This document shows, one piece after another, positions 47,665-59,934 of a DNA stretch of 64,000 nucleotides. A model generated the notes under the pieces. That model did not search any database and had not been told where the DNA came from. It saw nothing but the letters and a program-made list of their open reading frames with translations. Source of the DNA: Saccopteryx bilineata (taxonomy: Eukaryota; Chordata; Mammalia; Chiroptera; Emballonuridae); contig NC_089494.1 in assembly GCF_036850765.1 (NCBI RefSeq), forward strand, positions 57,987,809-58,051,808, in the 5' to 3' direction. Position numbers and translations under genes: made by a program. Numbering within the stretch: position 1 is the stretch's first letter; every line of letters begins with the position of its first letter.

Positions 47665-49288
47665 CAGTGATTCTCAAACCTTTTGAAGTCGGGGATTCAA
47701 AAGCCTACAAATAATTGTAGGCACACTATACACAAATTTCTGAGAAATATGTTATAATAATTAAGTCAAATAATAAGAAAAAAATAAAGCCTAAGCGTGC
47801 TTTTATAGTAATTAAATGAAATAAATACAACAAAATTAAATTTATCCTGACATTAAAAAACATTTTTATGTTACATTTTTTTGAGTTATGCTTTTTAGAA
47901 TTCATAAAAAAGAGGGGTAAAAAATAAAAAAAGGACAATAAAGTTATCTTTTTATATATATAGATACATTCTTAGTAAGATTCAGTAATTATCTTTAATA
48001 ATAATTCAGGATAACTCAGTAATTATCCTGGCATGAATGTGTTAAGGTTTTTCATTCTTGTGTTTATGAGAAACATGAGCCTGATGTGTCCTAGTGATTT
48101 CTTCAATGTTTGGACATATATTTCAAAGGCAAACTCTCATTTCCTCATCAATACATTGAAGAATTCCTCTCTTTTTACTCTTAATTGTGTTGAGGGTAGA
48201 AAATTCTAATTCACATAAATAGGATGTTGAAAATTGTAGTAAAATGTTCAAAGCTTTTTATATATTGCTACATATTCTTCTTTTATAAAAATCCAAAAGG
48301 CTTCAAGAGACAATTCCTTATGTTTAATCATCAACCCACAATCAGTGGATATAGCTGCCTGTTCTTCTTCTTTTGTTAATGTTAAACCAAAATCACTTGA
48401 AGCTTCCATGAATGGGTTTCTAATCAAATCATACTGTTCAGTGTTAAGTGATGGAAAATGCTACAAATTAAGTTCTGCCCGTCAGCCTTCAAGTCCTATT
48501 TTATTTACACTTAACTTTTGCTCACTTCCAGAATTGGATTCTTCAATATCACGCTTCTTTTTGAGAAATCTATCCATTTTATTTGGGTGTATTTATCTAA
48601 AAATAATATAATGATGTGTTAATAATAAATATAATAATGATGTGTTAACACAAAGAGCAATATTTCTGTAATGAAATGGTATAACTATATTTATTTTTAT
48701 ATCTGGGCACATGCCGTGAACCAGAGCAGCTAGTAACTCCAGGTCCTGAGTGGAAATGGTGTGGAATTAAAAAAATTGCAGAATTAAGAAAATATGGGGT
48801 CAGGAGGGCCCTGTAATTGCTGCTGGCAAGAACAAAGTGCGCCCAAAAACCACATCTTGCTTTATTTATAGGCCAAAGTGGGCTATTAACAAATCAATGA
48901 GATCTTTGATCATGTTTCCAAGGCAACCTAAGAATTTTACCAAGTGCAGAAAACCCCCACCATACATACCATCTTAACTTTACACCAAACAAAGGATAGA
49001 AGAAACTTGCGTCCAGTCTTTTCAGGGAACATTGGGGTAGTGTAAATAATCCAGCACCACAGTTTAACAGCCTTTTGCAACCTAATCAGCCAAGTGAGGT
49101 GGGATTGGGCAGACTGTCAGTTTACAGCCAGTTCCTCACACCTCTGTCCCCCTAAAATCTAAACTCCAAAATCCCTGTTGATTTTTTGGTCCCCAACAGG
49201 CACATGTTTCTCTGGAATACCATAGGGCGCAACTGGAAATCTTCTAGGGTGCACCAGTGCACCCTGGCATACACTTTGAGAACCACTG
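47665..49288 (-). mobile_element. hAT DNA transposon, short copy (B), internally deleted and inverted relative to A
   Basis: Left end CAGTGATTCTCAAACC, right end CTTTGAGAACCACTG. TSD ACATATCC (47657-47664) against ACATATTC (49289-49296), 7 of 8. The part from 48530 to 49288 is the reverse complement of A's leader and start, and 47665 to about 48460 is that of A's 3' part. The BED finger and most of the core are missing, so it is a non-autonomous derivative. Confidence 0.92.
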
Positions 49289-49296
49289 ACATATTC

Positions 49297-49665
49297 TAAC
49301 TCTATGATTTTTATCATCCTGAAGATCTGATACCAATTTTTAAATTATAAAAATAAACAAAAATTAAGTAGAAAGGAAATGATTCTATTACAGAGTTCAA
49401 CCACTTTCTTATAATAGTGTGTATTTCTATACATCTCTTAGATAACTACTCTAGGATTGTTTTATATTGTAAAGTTTATAATGAAATCTTTCAAAAATGC
49501 ATCTTCAAGTGAACTAAGCCAACATTATAATGGCACAAGAAAATATTTCTGCTAGTAAAATTTTATCCTTATATTTCATATGCCTTAAAGTATCAACTGC
49601 TAATAATTTTTTTTCAATGAATGCAGGCAAAACATTGTATCAACTGGACTAACCAGAGAAAAATT
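49297..49665. other. Intronic sequence, nothing recognised
   Basis: AT-rich, no frame or repeat recognised. Confidence 0.5.
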
Positions 49666-49669
49666 AATA

Positions 49670-49875
49670 GCAATAATTAACATTTATGAAGTGTATGTTA
49701 TGTGCTAGGCACTGTGCTAATTTAGGTATCTCATTTAATCCTCACAGAGCTCTAAAGATAGATATTATTGCTTTCCACATTTTGCATATAAAGAAATTGG
49801 ACTTTGAGAGGTTTAGCAACCTAAAGTTACAGAGCTAGTAAGTAGCAGAGCCAGACTGCTATCCTGGTTGACTTC
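49670..49875 (-). repeat. MIR SINE fragment
   Basis: 'atgtgctaggcactgtgctaatttaggtatctcatttaatcctcacag' and 'gagaggtttagcaacctaaagttacagagctagtaag' are inverted MIR sequence. A hAT MITE follows immediately. Confidence 0.85.
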
Positions 49876-50066
49876 CAGGCGTCCCCAAACTACGGCCCGC
49901 GGGCCGCATGCAGCCCCCTGAGGCCATTTATCCGGCCCCCACCACACTTCCGGAAGGGCCACCTCTTTCATTGGTGGTCAGTGAGAGGAGCACTGTATGT
50001 GGCGGCCCTCCAACGGTCTGAGGGACAGTGAACTGGCCCTCTGTGTAAAAAGTTTGGGGACCCCTA
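49876..50066. mobile_element. Non-autonomous hAT MITE, shortened copy of the 7.3-kb family
   Basis: 'gtccccaaactacggcccgcgggcc' start and 'aaaaagtttggggacccct' end. Internally deleted: it lacks the AT-rich middle seen at 7320-7490. TSD imperfect (ttgacttc / gtacttct). Confidence 0.87.
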
Positions 50067-50329
50067 GTACTTCTGCTACTATGGGTGATATATTTGTGTT
50101 CTACTCATATAATCAATGTCCTGTTAGTCCTGTCTATGAAAGGTGGCTCTTTGACAGAATACAAAGTTCAGAAATCTGTTAGAACGCCTTTCAAAAGCTG
50201 TGTTAGCAATTCACATCCATTGACATCAGGTGGTATCATTTATTTACATGCAGAGATCTTAGCAGCTGTATCATGCTTGGAGAGATTGGATCGAGACACC
50301 TCAGGAAATACCTGTGAAGGCAAAAAATA

Positions 50330-50600
50330 ATAGTAGTAATAGCTATCATTCATAAGGAGCTTACTAGGTATCAGGCATTAACTTTAATACTTATATATAG
50401 TGACTCATTTATTTCACACAAGAATTATATAATGTGGGTCTATTATCAATCCATTGTACAATTGAGGAAACCAAGATACAGAGAGGTTAAGTAATTACTC
50501 CAGGATCACACAGCTAATACATTGGAGAGCCAGGGTTTAAATCCAGATTGTTTGGAGTCACAATTTGTGTTTTTAAGTACCACAACCTAGTGTCTTCATT
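50330..50600 (-). repeat. MIR SINE
   Basis: 'attgaggaaaccaagatacagagaggttaagtaattactccaggatcacacagctaat' is a well-kept inverted MIR core. Confidence 0.87.
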
Positions 50601-51145
50601 GTGGTGTATAAACAATGAGTAATGAGCTATTCAGCATCTTTTTCACAATACCCTTTACCAAAGTTATAAGACAACTTTGATGTAGACTACACAGTTGACA
50701 TTTCTGGAAGCTGGGTTATGAGTGTGCAACATGGATAGTTTCTTTATAAATGAAAATATTTCATTTTTTGTAACAACTGATCAGTTCCAAAACTTGCTGA
50801 GAAGATTTGTTGATATCATTAGGAATTAACTGGAAGAAATTGTTGACAGATTTCCCATTTCCCATGATATTTAGAGATATTGATAATTTTCAAGGCAGAG
50901 CCAGACTTATTCTCTGCAGATCTTATAATTGCCTATATTCATTGTAAAGTAAGAGTTGTACCATTGTATCTGAGGAAAGACCTGGAGCTCTGGAGTATTA
51001 TGAGCAAGCAAATTATCCTAGAATAAATCACACATTTCTCTTTACTCTGAAACTTTTTGGAAACTATTGGTAAACTGCAAGTAGGGTATCAAAGTTATAG
51101 TCATAACAGTGATTTTATTATATCAAACATATATACTTTTTATTT
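50601..51145. other. Intronic sequence, nothing recognised
   Basis: No supported frame or repeat. Confidence 0.5.
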
Positions 51146-51149
51146 TACT

Positions 51150-51845
51150 TCATTTTATTTTATTTTTAAAAATTTTATTTAGAGAATTAATTTTAACAGG
51201 GTGACATTGGTCAACTAGAGTACATAGATTTAGACAAAACATCTCCACATCATTTTGACATTCAGTTATGTTGTATACCCATCACCCAAAGTCAAATCAT
51301 CCTTTGTCACCTTTTATTTGGTTTTCTTTATGCCCCCTCCCTCACCCCCATTCCTCTCCTCCCTTCCCCTCCTTTTGGTAACCACTGCACTCTTATCTAT
51401 GTCCATGAGTCTCAATTTTGAGTCCCACCTATGTATGGAATCATACAGTTCTTAGTTTTTTCTGATTTACTTATTTCATTCAGTATAATGTTCTCAGGGT
51501 CCATCCATATTGTCATAAATGATACTATGTTATCATTTCTTATGGCTGACTAGTATTCCGTAGTATATATGTACCACATCTTCTTTATCCAATCCTCTAT
51601 TGAAGGGCTTTTTGATTGTTTCCATGTCTTGGCCACCGTGAACAATGCTGCGATTAACATGGGGCTGCATGTGTCTTTACATACCAATGTTTTCGAGTTT
51701 TGAGGGTATACACCCAGTAGAGGGATTGCTGGGTCATATGGTAGTTCTATTCTTAAGTTTTTGAGGAACCATCATACTTTCTTCCGTAATGGTTGTACTA
51801 CTTTACATTCCCACCAACAGTGAATGGAGGTTCCTTTTTCGGTCC
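51150..51845 (-). mobile_element. 5'-truncated L1 (element 3)
   Basis: Starts with the inverted 3' end 'gagaattaattttaacagggtgacattgg' and reads back to ORF2's Cys-rich end ([15 protein letters not shown] at about 51810-51770). Same subfamily as element 2 by sequence. TSD not found. Confidence 0.9.
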
Positions 51846-52084
51846 AACAGGTCTTTGCTATTTGCTGGAGGGGAAGTCCTTTGGGGACACTTGTTACTTT
51901 AGTCATGGATTGGTTTGATTGCTGAAAACAGACACTCACTGAAGCAATAAAAAATAGTAAGTGGAGTAAGAGATAATATCCCAGAAATAACATCTAGGGG
52001 AAATCTCACATACTCAAGACAGGAAGTAAATCAAACCTTTCGGAGATAGGATTTGGGAAATTAAGAGTTCCTAATGTTTCTAAT

Positions 52085-52446
52085 CTGATTCCTGTTTTGT
52101 ATGCTGAATGTGGTGGTGAATTTGTGTAGCACTAGTCTGATTCCTGTTCTGTATGCTGAATGTGGTGGTGAGTTTGTGTAGCACTAGTCTGATTCCTGTT
52201 CTGTATGCTGAATGTGGTGGTGAGTTTGTGTAGCACTAGTCTGATTCCTGTTCTGTATGCTGAATGTGGTGGTGAGTTTGTGTAGCACTAGTCTGATTCC
52301 TGTTCTGTATGCTGAATGTGGTGGTGAGTTTGTGTAGCACTAGTCTGATTCCTGTTCTGTATGCTGAATGTGGTGGTGAATTTGTGTAGCACTAGTCTGA
52401 TTCCTGTTCTGTATGCTGAATGTGGTGGTGAATTTGTGTAGCACTT
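52085..52446. repeat. 52-bp minisatellite, seven tandem units
   Basis: Units start at 52085, 52137, 52189, 52241, 52293, 52345 and 52397, each beginning CTGATTCCTGTTCTGTATGC (unit 1 has one T for C). Units 2-5 appear identical; units 1, 6 and 7 have GAATTT instead of GAGTTT. No spacers, so this is not a CRISPR. Confidence 0.97.
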
Positions 52447-52459
52447 TACGATATATAAA

Positions 52460-52610
52460 ATCATTCAGCCTGTACTCAATTCATCTTACTGTTTTGAAAG
52501 GTAGGAATCATTATTCCCCCTTTTAAAAGGTGAAACTGAGGCTTAGAGAAGTTAAATGGCCTAGAATTTTAGAGCTAAACAGTAGGAGAGCTGGGACAGG
52601 GAATTTAGGA
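52460..52610 (-). repeat. MIR SINE fragment
   Basis: 'ttaaaaggtgaaactgaggcttagagaagttaaatggcctag' next to the minisatellite. Confidence 0.8.
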
Positions 52611-53124
52611 TTTTGGGTATCACAACCAGTGTTTTTTCCTATATGACCATGAACTTTCCTATTTGACCCTGGTCATGACAGGTTTAATTCAAAGAAATAT
52701 CTTAGGAAATTATACATCAACTTTCTGATTTTGGAAAGTAAATTAAAATTAGGATTCTAGTTTTACTTTCTTTGATCATTTCATCATTTCTATGAAATGA
52801 GCTTCATTTGAGAAAAGATATTAGCTATTCATGATGTGTCTATTCTTCATTAAGCAAGAGCTTCAAGCTTTTGGTGGCATACTTTTTTTTTTTTGTATTT
52901 TCTTTCTGCAGAAGTCAACCTTTGCATTTAACCATAGACTGGAAAAAAAGTGACTATGGTGTTGAACTGGTCAACAAAAATGTTAAACAGTGTTAACTTC
53001 TGACTCTGTTCTAGAACATGCAATTGAACATAAACTGTTTATTCTGATGGACAGATCTCTTTATGGTTTTGGAGCTGCATTTAACAACATGGCAGTGATA
53101 TGGAGCACAAATAGCTAATTCTTC

Positions 53125-53375
53125 AAAGTAGCATAGTATGGTGAAAAGAGCCCAAGCTTTTGACTCAAGCATCTCTGAGTTAGCACTTTAGCTCAGTTAT
53201 TGGTAAATTACTTACATTATGTGAGTTACTTTTTAGCTTCAGGTTCCTCATGTATAAAATGGCACCAATCATACTCACTTTGCTTGGCTGTTGTGAATAT
53301 TATATGTATGCAAAACACCTGACACAGATATGAACTCCATGGTGGGTCCTTGGTAAGTGATAGCTATGTTTTCTA
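53125..53375 (+). repeat. MIR SINE
   Basis: 'gtatggtgaaaagagcccaagcttttgactcaagcatctctgagtt' and 'ctcatgtataaaatggcaccaatcatactcac' in MIR order. Confidence 0.82.
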
Positions 53376-54680
53376 TTATCTGAAGAAGCAATCAGTTTCA
53401 AAATCACCTCAGTTCCCTTACAATTTAAACAGATCACAAGCCTCATTTAGTAACTCTGTTAAAGGTAACTTACCACATGCAATGCTGGGGTAATTGTTAT
53501 GACGTTATCTGCTTATTACTAATCTACTGGCTTGGGAGAAAAAGATTGAAAGTTAAAGCCAGGAACTGTATGCTGTTAGAAAGCCAGGTTGTGTTGCTTC
53601 TCTCTCTTTGAGGCAAGTTTTAGTGTAAGTAGAATTCTGACTTGTCTTTTCTGGGTATATCTGTATCTATGTCTATGTTAATATTGATGTCGATGTTGAT
53701 ATTCATATCTATAGAGTTGGCTAATATCTTGAATTTAGTGTGAAGGGAAGGCTCAGTGGAGAAATTTACAAAGGAATTTATACCATTTGTAAGGCATCAG
53801 TGTGAATCATCTGCTCATGACAAATACTGTCTGTGAGGAAAATGGCATTGTTTCTTATAAAAAGAGCATACCATTCTTTAAATTCCATTTCACAAATGCA
53901 CACTGAGTGCTTAATATCAGCCGGTATGGTTGTATTGTATAAGGCCACATGGTAATCACAACCAGAAATTGTCTTTATGACAATATTGGCTAGAATCTAC
54001 GTCTAAATCTTTTCTTTATACTGTAAAAGAAAAAAAAATAAACTATGATATTTTCCTTTCCAGTTTCTTAGATGGGTCCCTCACTACCTACATACAAGGG
54101 GGACGGTAGCTCCTAATTTCGGGAGATTGTTTCAGGGTTTGCGTCCACTGTTCTTTGCCTCCCACCAGATGCTCTGAACTTCCCAGTCTTCTTTGAGATA
54201 CTAAACCCAGATCATTTCTCTCTTGCTTGCCCCTCTGACTGTCTACTTTGTACATCTTCTTCTTGGTTTTCTGATTTGGTTTTCTCTTCAAATGCTAAAT
54301 TTAGAAAAACAAATCAGTAAACAAGAAGAAAAATTTTTATTCCAACTGAAAGACTTTGCTAGTTTCTGTTGATCTGGACTAAATTTGTTTCAGGTTCTTA
54401 TAATTCAGGTTCAGACCATGTGGCATATAAAATCTGAGTGTGTTGTGGAGATAAGAAAAATCAAGCAGTCCTCTATTTATATCCAGGCTCAGTAACTTAT
54501 TGTCCGTGGCCTTGGCTGCATTGCTTAACTGCTCATTGCCTGAGTTTCTGTACATGTAAAATTCCTGGATGACAAGAGCAGAACCTTTAGAGGCATACAG
54601 TCTTCTGTCAGTGGCATTTTGGATGTATTTTCTTAGTATCATGAACCACAAATAGAGGAAGCCTAAGTCCTTTGTTACCT
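53376..54680. other. Intronic sequence, no gene recognised
   Basis: A short degenerate 'gatgttgat/ctatgtctat' tract lies at 53660-53715. Otherwise nothing recognised. Confidence 0.5.
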
Positions 54681-54689
54681 GCTTTGTTT

Positions 54690-54850
54690 TAGGACTTCTG
54701 ACTTCCTGATCTGTAAGGGAATAAATTTATGTTTTAAGCTATTGCATTTGTGATAATTTGTTACAGCAGCAATAGGAAACTAATATACTCTTGTAAGAGT
54801 TTCTTTGGGATATATATGTAGTAGGATTACTGGGTTATTGCCATCAAAGT
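54690..54850 (+). repeat. MLT1-type LTR 3' end plus flank, copy 1
   Basis: 'aggacttctgacttcctgatctgtaagg', 'aataaatttatgttttaagc', 'aatttgttacagcagcaataggaaactaata' are MLT1-type LTR end motifs. The following 'ctcttgtaagagtttctttggg' is shared with copy 2. Confidence 0.75.
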
Positions 54851-56150
54851 TCACTTGTAATTAAACCCACAAAATACATCCTTAATAATGGAAAGGCAGG
54901 ATCAAAAAAGGTAACTCATTCCTGGCTAAAATACTATGTCAGTTAAGAGGGAGATGGGTAATATGACTGCTTGGAAGCTTTGGGCTTCAATGTTGGTGAG
55001 TTGTTGAGATTTTTTTCCTGTAGTTGCTTATTACAATGATTTAGTACTAGGTGGATACAGAGCAGTTTTCAGCAAGAAGAAATGTCTTGGTTATAGACCT
55101 CTTGCCCCTAACTGTTGTTTTTAATAATTTATATTCAACATAATAATAATTTAAGAGACTTCATGGTAGGATAGCTTATACTATATACTTTCAGGATTTT
55201 AAAACCAATTTTATCATTCTGAATGTTACTTAACAAAATCACATACTGAGACCCATTGTGGAAAAAATGGAAAGTATATCATATAAAACTGATTATCAAT
55301 GCTTTCATATTTTCCAACATGCATTTAAAATTATTAATTTTGATTAGCTATCTACCTTTATATCTACTATAGTAAAAGTTCTGCTAGCTCTTTTATAATA
55401 TAAAAAATATATAAAATGTATAACTAGTATGATTTTATTTACTTATATGTATCTTTAGAATTATTGTATATTTTTGCAGTTTGTGAAGCCAGCTGTGCCT
55501 ATACAGTTACCACATTTACTATTGTCCTCTTTGATAGCACAAGAAAGCATGCTCATCACTGGACCCCTATTAAAACAGAAAGAAAGGGTGGTAATATTTA
55601 TACTGTTTATTTTAAATTTTTGCAAAGAAAACCACTTTTTATGTGGGAAAATTATATTTGTGTGATCATGTAAAATTTTTGTTACATAATAAATATGAGT
55701 CTTATGAGAAACTTATGTTTTAATGGAGTCCTTTAATTTCTAAGCAAGTTCAGGTGATTGTATTGTAACATCTAGGAGGATAATGCTTGAGTTACTATTT
55801 TTTCTTGGGGAGAAGGGTACAGGACAGGTATGAAACAGAACAGATGGCAGTTCAGAGGAGGAATTAAATGCTTTGGCAACCTGACGTCATCTGTCAGACA
55901 AAATATTATGGAGAATTACTGTTGCATGGACTAAAAATAAATGTTGGGCTTTGCCAATTATGAAACAAAATATTATTTAGTGTGAAAATAGCTCATTGTA
56001 AGTTTTACCCAATCAATAGCCAAAACTTCTTTGGATAAATAACATAGTTAAAAAAAAAAGTGGGCCCAATACAGTTACAAGGCTCCTTATTATTAATAGG
56101 GAGGCAGGAGGGTCAGACTTAGAGAGACTGAAAGAAGCTGCACTGCTTTG
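54851..56150. other. Intronic sequence, nothing recognised
   Basis: AT-rich. A (TATA)-rich stretch occurs near 55390-55420. No gene seen. Confidence 0.5.
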
Positions 56151-56154
56151 AAGT

Positions 56155-56430
56155 ATGTTGGAGGGGTGGGCCATGACCCAAGGACAGCTGATGGCCTACA
56201 GAAGCTAGAAAAGGCAAGGGAATTTTTCTCCCTTAGAATTTCCATTGAAATTGCACAGAGCTTGGTTTTTAGGACTTGTGGCTTCTTGAACTATAAGGGG
56301 ATGAATTTGTGTTGTTTTAAGCCACTAAAAATGTGGTCATTTGTTACAGCAGCAGAAGGGAACTAATATACTCATGTAAGAGTTTCTTTGGAGTATATAC
56401 GTAGGAGTAGGTTTATTGGGCCATTGTTTA
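56155..56430 (+). repeat. MLT1-type LTR plus flank, copy 2
   Basis: 'gatgaatttgtgttgttttaagccactaaaaatgtgg' and 'tttgttacagcagcagaagggaactaatata', followed by 'ctcatgtaagagtttctttggagtatatac', the same flank as copy 1 about 1582 bp upstream. Confidence 0.75.
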
Positions 56431-58781
56431 TGCACATGTCAAATTTACTATTAATGACAAACTGTTTCCTAGAATAGAGCTGCATCAAGAACCTTCCTTC
56501 TAGCAATGTTGTTGGTTCTGTTGCTCCATATTCTTTTTAACACTTGATATCGTCCGACTTTTTCGTTTTTGCCACTCTGGTGTGTTGCAAATTGTATCTC
56601 AGTATGGTTTAAATTTATATTTTTTGGTCTTTAAACAGGTCAACCAATCCCCCATTTTTTTCAGCATGGTTTACCCAAATTATAGGAGCAATACTTAAAA
56701 TCATACATATTATTTGACCATTTCATAAAACATTTTTCAAAATTATGTAAATTTTTAAGTGTTAAATAACTCTTTAAAAATGCATGTTAATATTAAACTT
56801 CAAAATCAACTTTAGAAAATTATTTTCTAATTTCAGCTTTATTATTGTTATCATTATTTAATTATTTTTATTAAATTTTTAAATTTATTATGTTAACATA
56901 GATTCAACTGCCTCACTCAATATAACACCCTCACTCCCCACCTCCGTGCCCCCCCGATACTCCCTTTGCTCCCTTCCCCCTGACTCTCTCCCCTTCTTCC
57001 CTCTGGGATTTACTGTCCTGTTGTCTGTATCTCTGTGTTATGTATATATAATTTTACTAATCCCTTCACCTTCTCTGATCCCATCACCTCATCCCCCTTC
57101 CCTCTGACAGCTGTTCCTCTATTCTCTGTGATCCCGCCTCTGCCTCTATTCCATTCCTCAGTTCACCGTATTCATTGAAGTCCACATATAAGTGAGATCA
57201 TATATATTTTTCTTTCTCTGCCTGGCTTATTTCATTTAGCATAACAGTCTCCAGGTCCATCCATGTCATTGCAAATGGTAAGAATTCCTTCTTTTTCATG
57301 GCTGCATAGTATTCCATTGTGTATATATATCACTGTTTTTTTACCCATTTGTCCACTGATGAACACTTGGGCTGTTTCCAGACCTTGGCTATTGTAAACA
57401 ATGCTACAATAAATATGGAAGTGCATATCTTCTTTTGAGTCAGTATTTTGGAAATCTTAGGATATATTCCTAAAAGTGGGATAACTGGGTCAAAAGGCAG
57501 TTCCATTTTTAATTTTTGAGGAAACACCATACTGTTTTCCACAGTGGCTGCACAAGTCTGCATTCCCACGAACAGTGCAGAAGGATTCCCTTTTTTCCAC
57601 ATGCTCATTGATTGTTAATGAGAGCCATTTTGAGAGGTGTGAGGTGGTATCTCACTGTGATTTTATTTTGCATTTCTCTGATGATTAGTGATATTAAACA
57701 TTTTTTCATATGCCTATTGGCTACCTGTATGTCCTCTTTGGAGAAGTGTCTAATCAGGTTCTTTGCCCATTTTTTATTGAATTGTTAACCTTCCTGATGT
57801 TGAGTTTTAGAAGTTCTTTATAAATTTTTGTTATTAACCCTTTATCAGACATGTCAGCAAATGTGTTCTCCCATTATGTGGGTTGTCTTTTTATTTTGTT
57901 AATGATATCTTCTGTGCAAAAGCTTTTTAGTTTGATATAGTTTCATTTGTTTATTTTGTCCTTTATTTCACTTGCCTGTGGAGATATGTTGGCAAAAATA
58001 TTGCTAGAAGAAATATCAGAGAGTTTACTGTCTATGTTTCTTCCAAGAATTTTATGGATTTGTGACGTACATTTAAGTCTTTTATCCATTTTGAGTTTAT
58101 TTTTGTGAATGGTGTAAGTTGGTGGTCTAGTTTCCCTTTTTTTGCATGTACTTGTCCAATTTTCCCAACACCATTTATTAAAAAGACTATCTTCACTCCA
58201 TTGTATGCTCTTGCCTCCTTTGTCAAATATTAATTGATCATAAAAGTGTGGGTTTATTTTTGGGTTCTCTATTCTGTTCCATTGATCTGTATGCCTGTTC
58301 TTATGCCAGTACCAAGCTGTTTTGATTATAATGGCCTTGTGGTATAACTTGATATTAGGAAGTGTGATACCTCCCACTTTGTTCTTCATTTTCAAAATTA
58401 TTGAGGCTGTGTTCTTTTTTAGTTCCATATAAATTTTTGGAATATTTGTTCTAGATCTGTGAAGTATACCATTGGTATTTTAATAGGAATTGCATTGAAT
58501 CTATAAATTGCTTTGGGTAGTATAGACATTTTAATAATGTTTATTCTTCCTGTATATGAACACAGTATATGCTTCCACTTGTTTGTATCTTCCTTGATTT
58601 CTTTTTTTAATGTCTTATAATTTTCCTAGTACAAGTTTTTTTACCTCCTTGGTTAAATTTATTTCTAGGTACTTTATTTTTTGTTGTTGCAATAGTGAAG
58701 GGGATTTTTTTCCTTAATTTCTCTTTCTGACAGTTTATTTTTGGTATATAAAAATGCCACTGATTTCTGAATATTAATTTT

Positions 58782-59230
58782 ATTTACTTTATTTTATTTT
58801 TTTGACAGAGACAGAGAGAATCAGAGAGAGGGACAGATAGGGACAGACAGACAGAAAGGGAGAGAGATGTGAAGCATCAATTCTTTGTTGTGGCTCGTTA
58901 GTCTCCTTAGTTGTTCATTGATTGCTTTCTCATATGTGCCTTGACTGGGGGTTCCAGCAGAGTGAGTAGAGTAACCCCTTGCTCAAGCTGGCGACCTTGG
59001 GTTCATGCCAGTGACCTTGGGCTTCAAGTCAGTGATCTTTGGGCTCAGGCCAGCAACCATGGCATTATGTCTATGATCCCATGCTCAAGCCAGCGACCCC
59101 ACACTCAAGCTGGTGAGCCTGTGCTCAAGCCAGATGAGCACATGCTCAAGCCAGTGACCTCAGAGTTTTGATCCTGGGTTCTCAGCATTCCAGTCCAATG
59201 CTGTATCCACTGCACCACTGCCTTGTCAGG
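58782..59230 (-). mobile_element. tRNA-derived SINE with internal repeats (VNTR group), inside L1 element 4
   Basis: TSD CTGAATATTAATTTT at 58767-58781 and 59231-59245. Contains about nine imperfect 'caagccagtgacc/caagctggtgagc' units at 58981-59160. A 39-bp tandem duplication of the right junction follows (about 59216-59293). Confidence 0.92.
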
Positions 59231-59720
59231 CTGAATATTAATTTTGTATCCTGCCACTGCCTTGTCAGGCTGAATATTAATTTTGTATCCTGCCACCTTG
59301 CTGAGTTCATTTATCAGGTCTAGTAGTTTTATGACTGAGACTTTAGGGTTTTCTATGTACAGTATCATGTCATCAGCAAATAATAATAGTTTCACTTCTT
59401 TTGTAATTTGGATGCCTTTTATTTCTCTTTCTTGTCTGATTGCTGTGGCTAGGACTTCCAGAACTATGTTGAATAAGAGTGGTGAAAGGAGGAATCCCTG
59501 CCTTGTTCCTGATCTTAAGGGGATTGCTCTCAATTTTTGCCCATTGACTATGATATTGGCTGTTGGTTTGTCATATATGGCCTTTATTATGATGAGGTAT
59601 GTTCACTGTATTCCCACTTTGCTCAGAGTTTTGATCATAAATGGATGCTGGATTATATCAAATGCTTTTCTGTATCTATTGATATAATCATATGATTTTT
59701 AGCTTTCATTTTGTTTATGT

Positions 59721-59934
59721 CAGCGGTTCTCAACCTGTGGGTCGCAACCCCAGCGGGGTCACCTAAAGCCATCGGAAAATACATAATGCATATCAGGTAT
59801 TTACATTCTGAATCATAACTGTAGCAAAATTACAGTTATGAAGTAGCCACCAAAATTATTTTTTGGTTTGGGGTCACCGCAACATGAAGAACTGTATTGC
59901 GGGGTCATGGCATTAGAAAGGTTGAGAATCACTG
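59721..59934. mobile_element. SPIN/URR1-like hAT MITE inside L1 element 4
   Basis: Ends CAGCGGTTCTCAACCTGTGG and AAGGTTGAGAATCACTG. TSD GTTTATGT is perfect at 59713-59720 and 59935-59942. The 214-bp interior ('gggtcgcaaccccagcggggtc', 'ttacagttatgaagtag') resembles the SPIN/URR1 group of mammalian hAT MITEs. The exact family was not checked. Confidence 0.9.

Noticed and set aside
52085..52446. CRISPR-like direct repeats
   Set aside because: Units abut with no spacers, in vertebrate intron sequence; it is a minisatellite.
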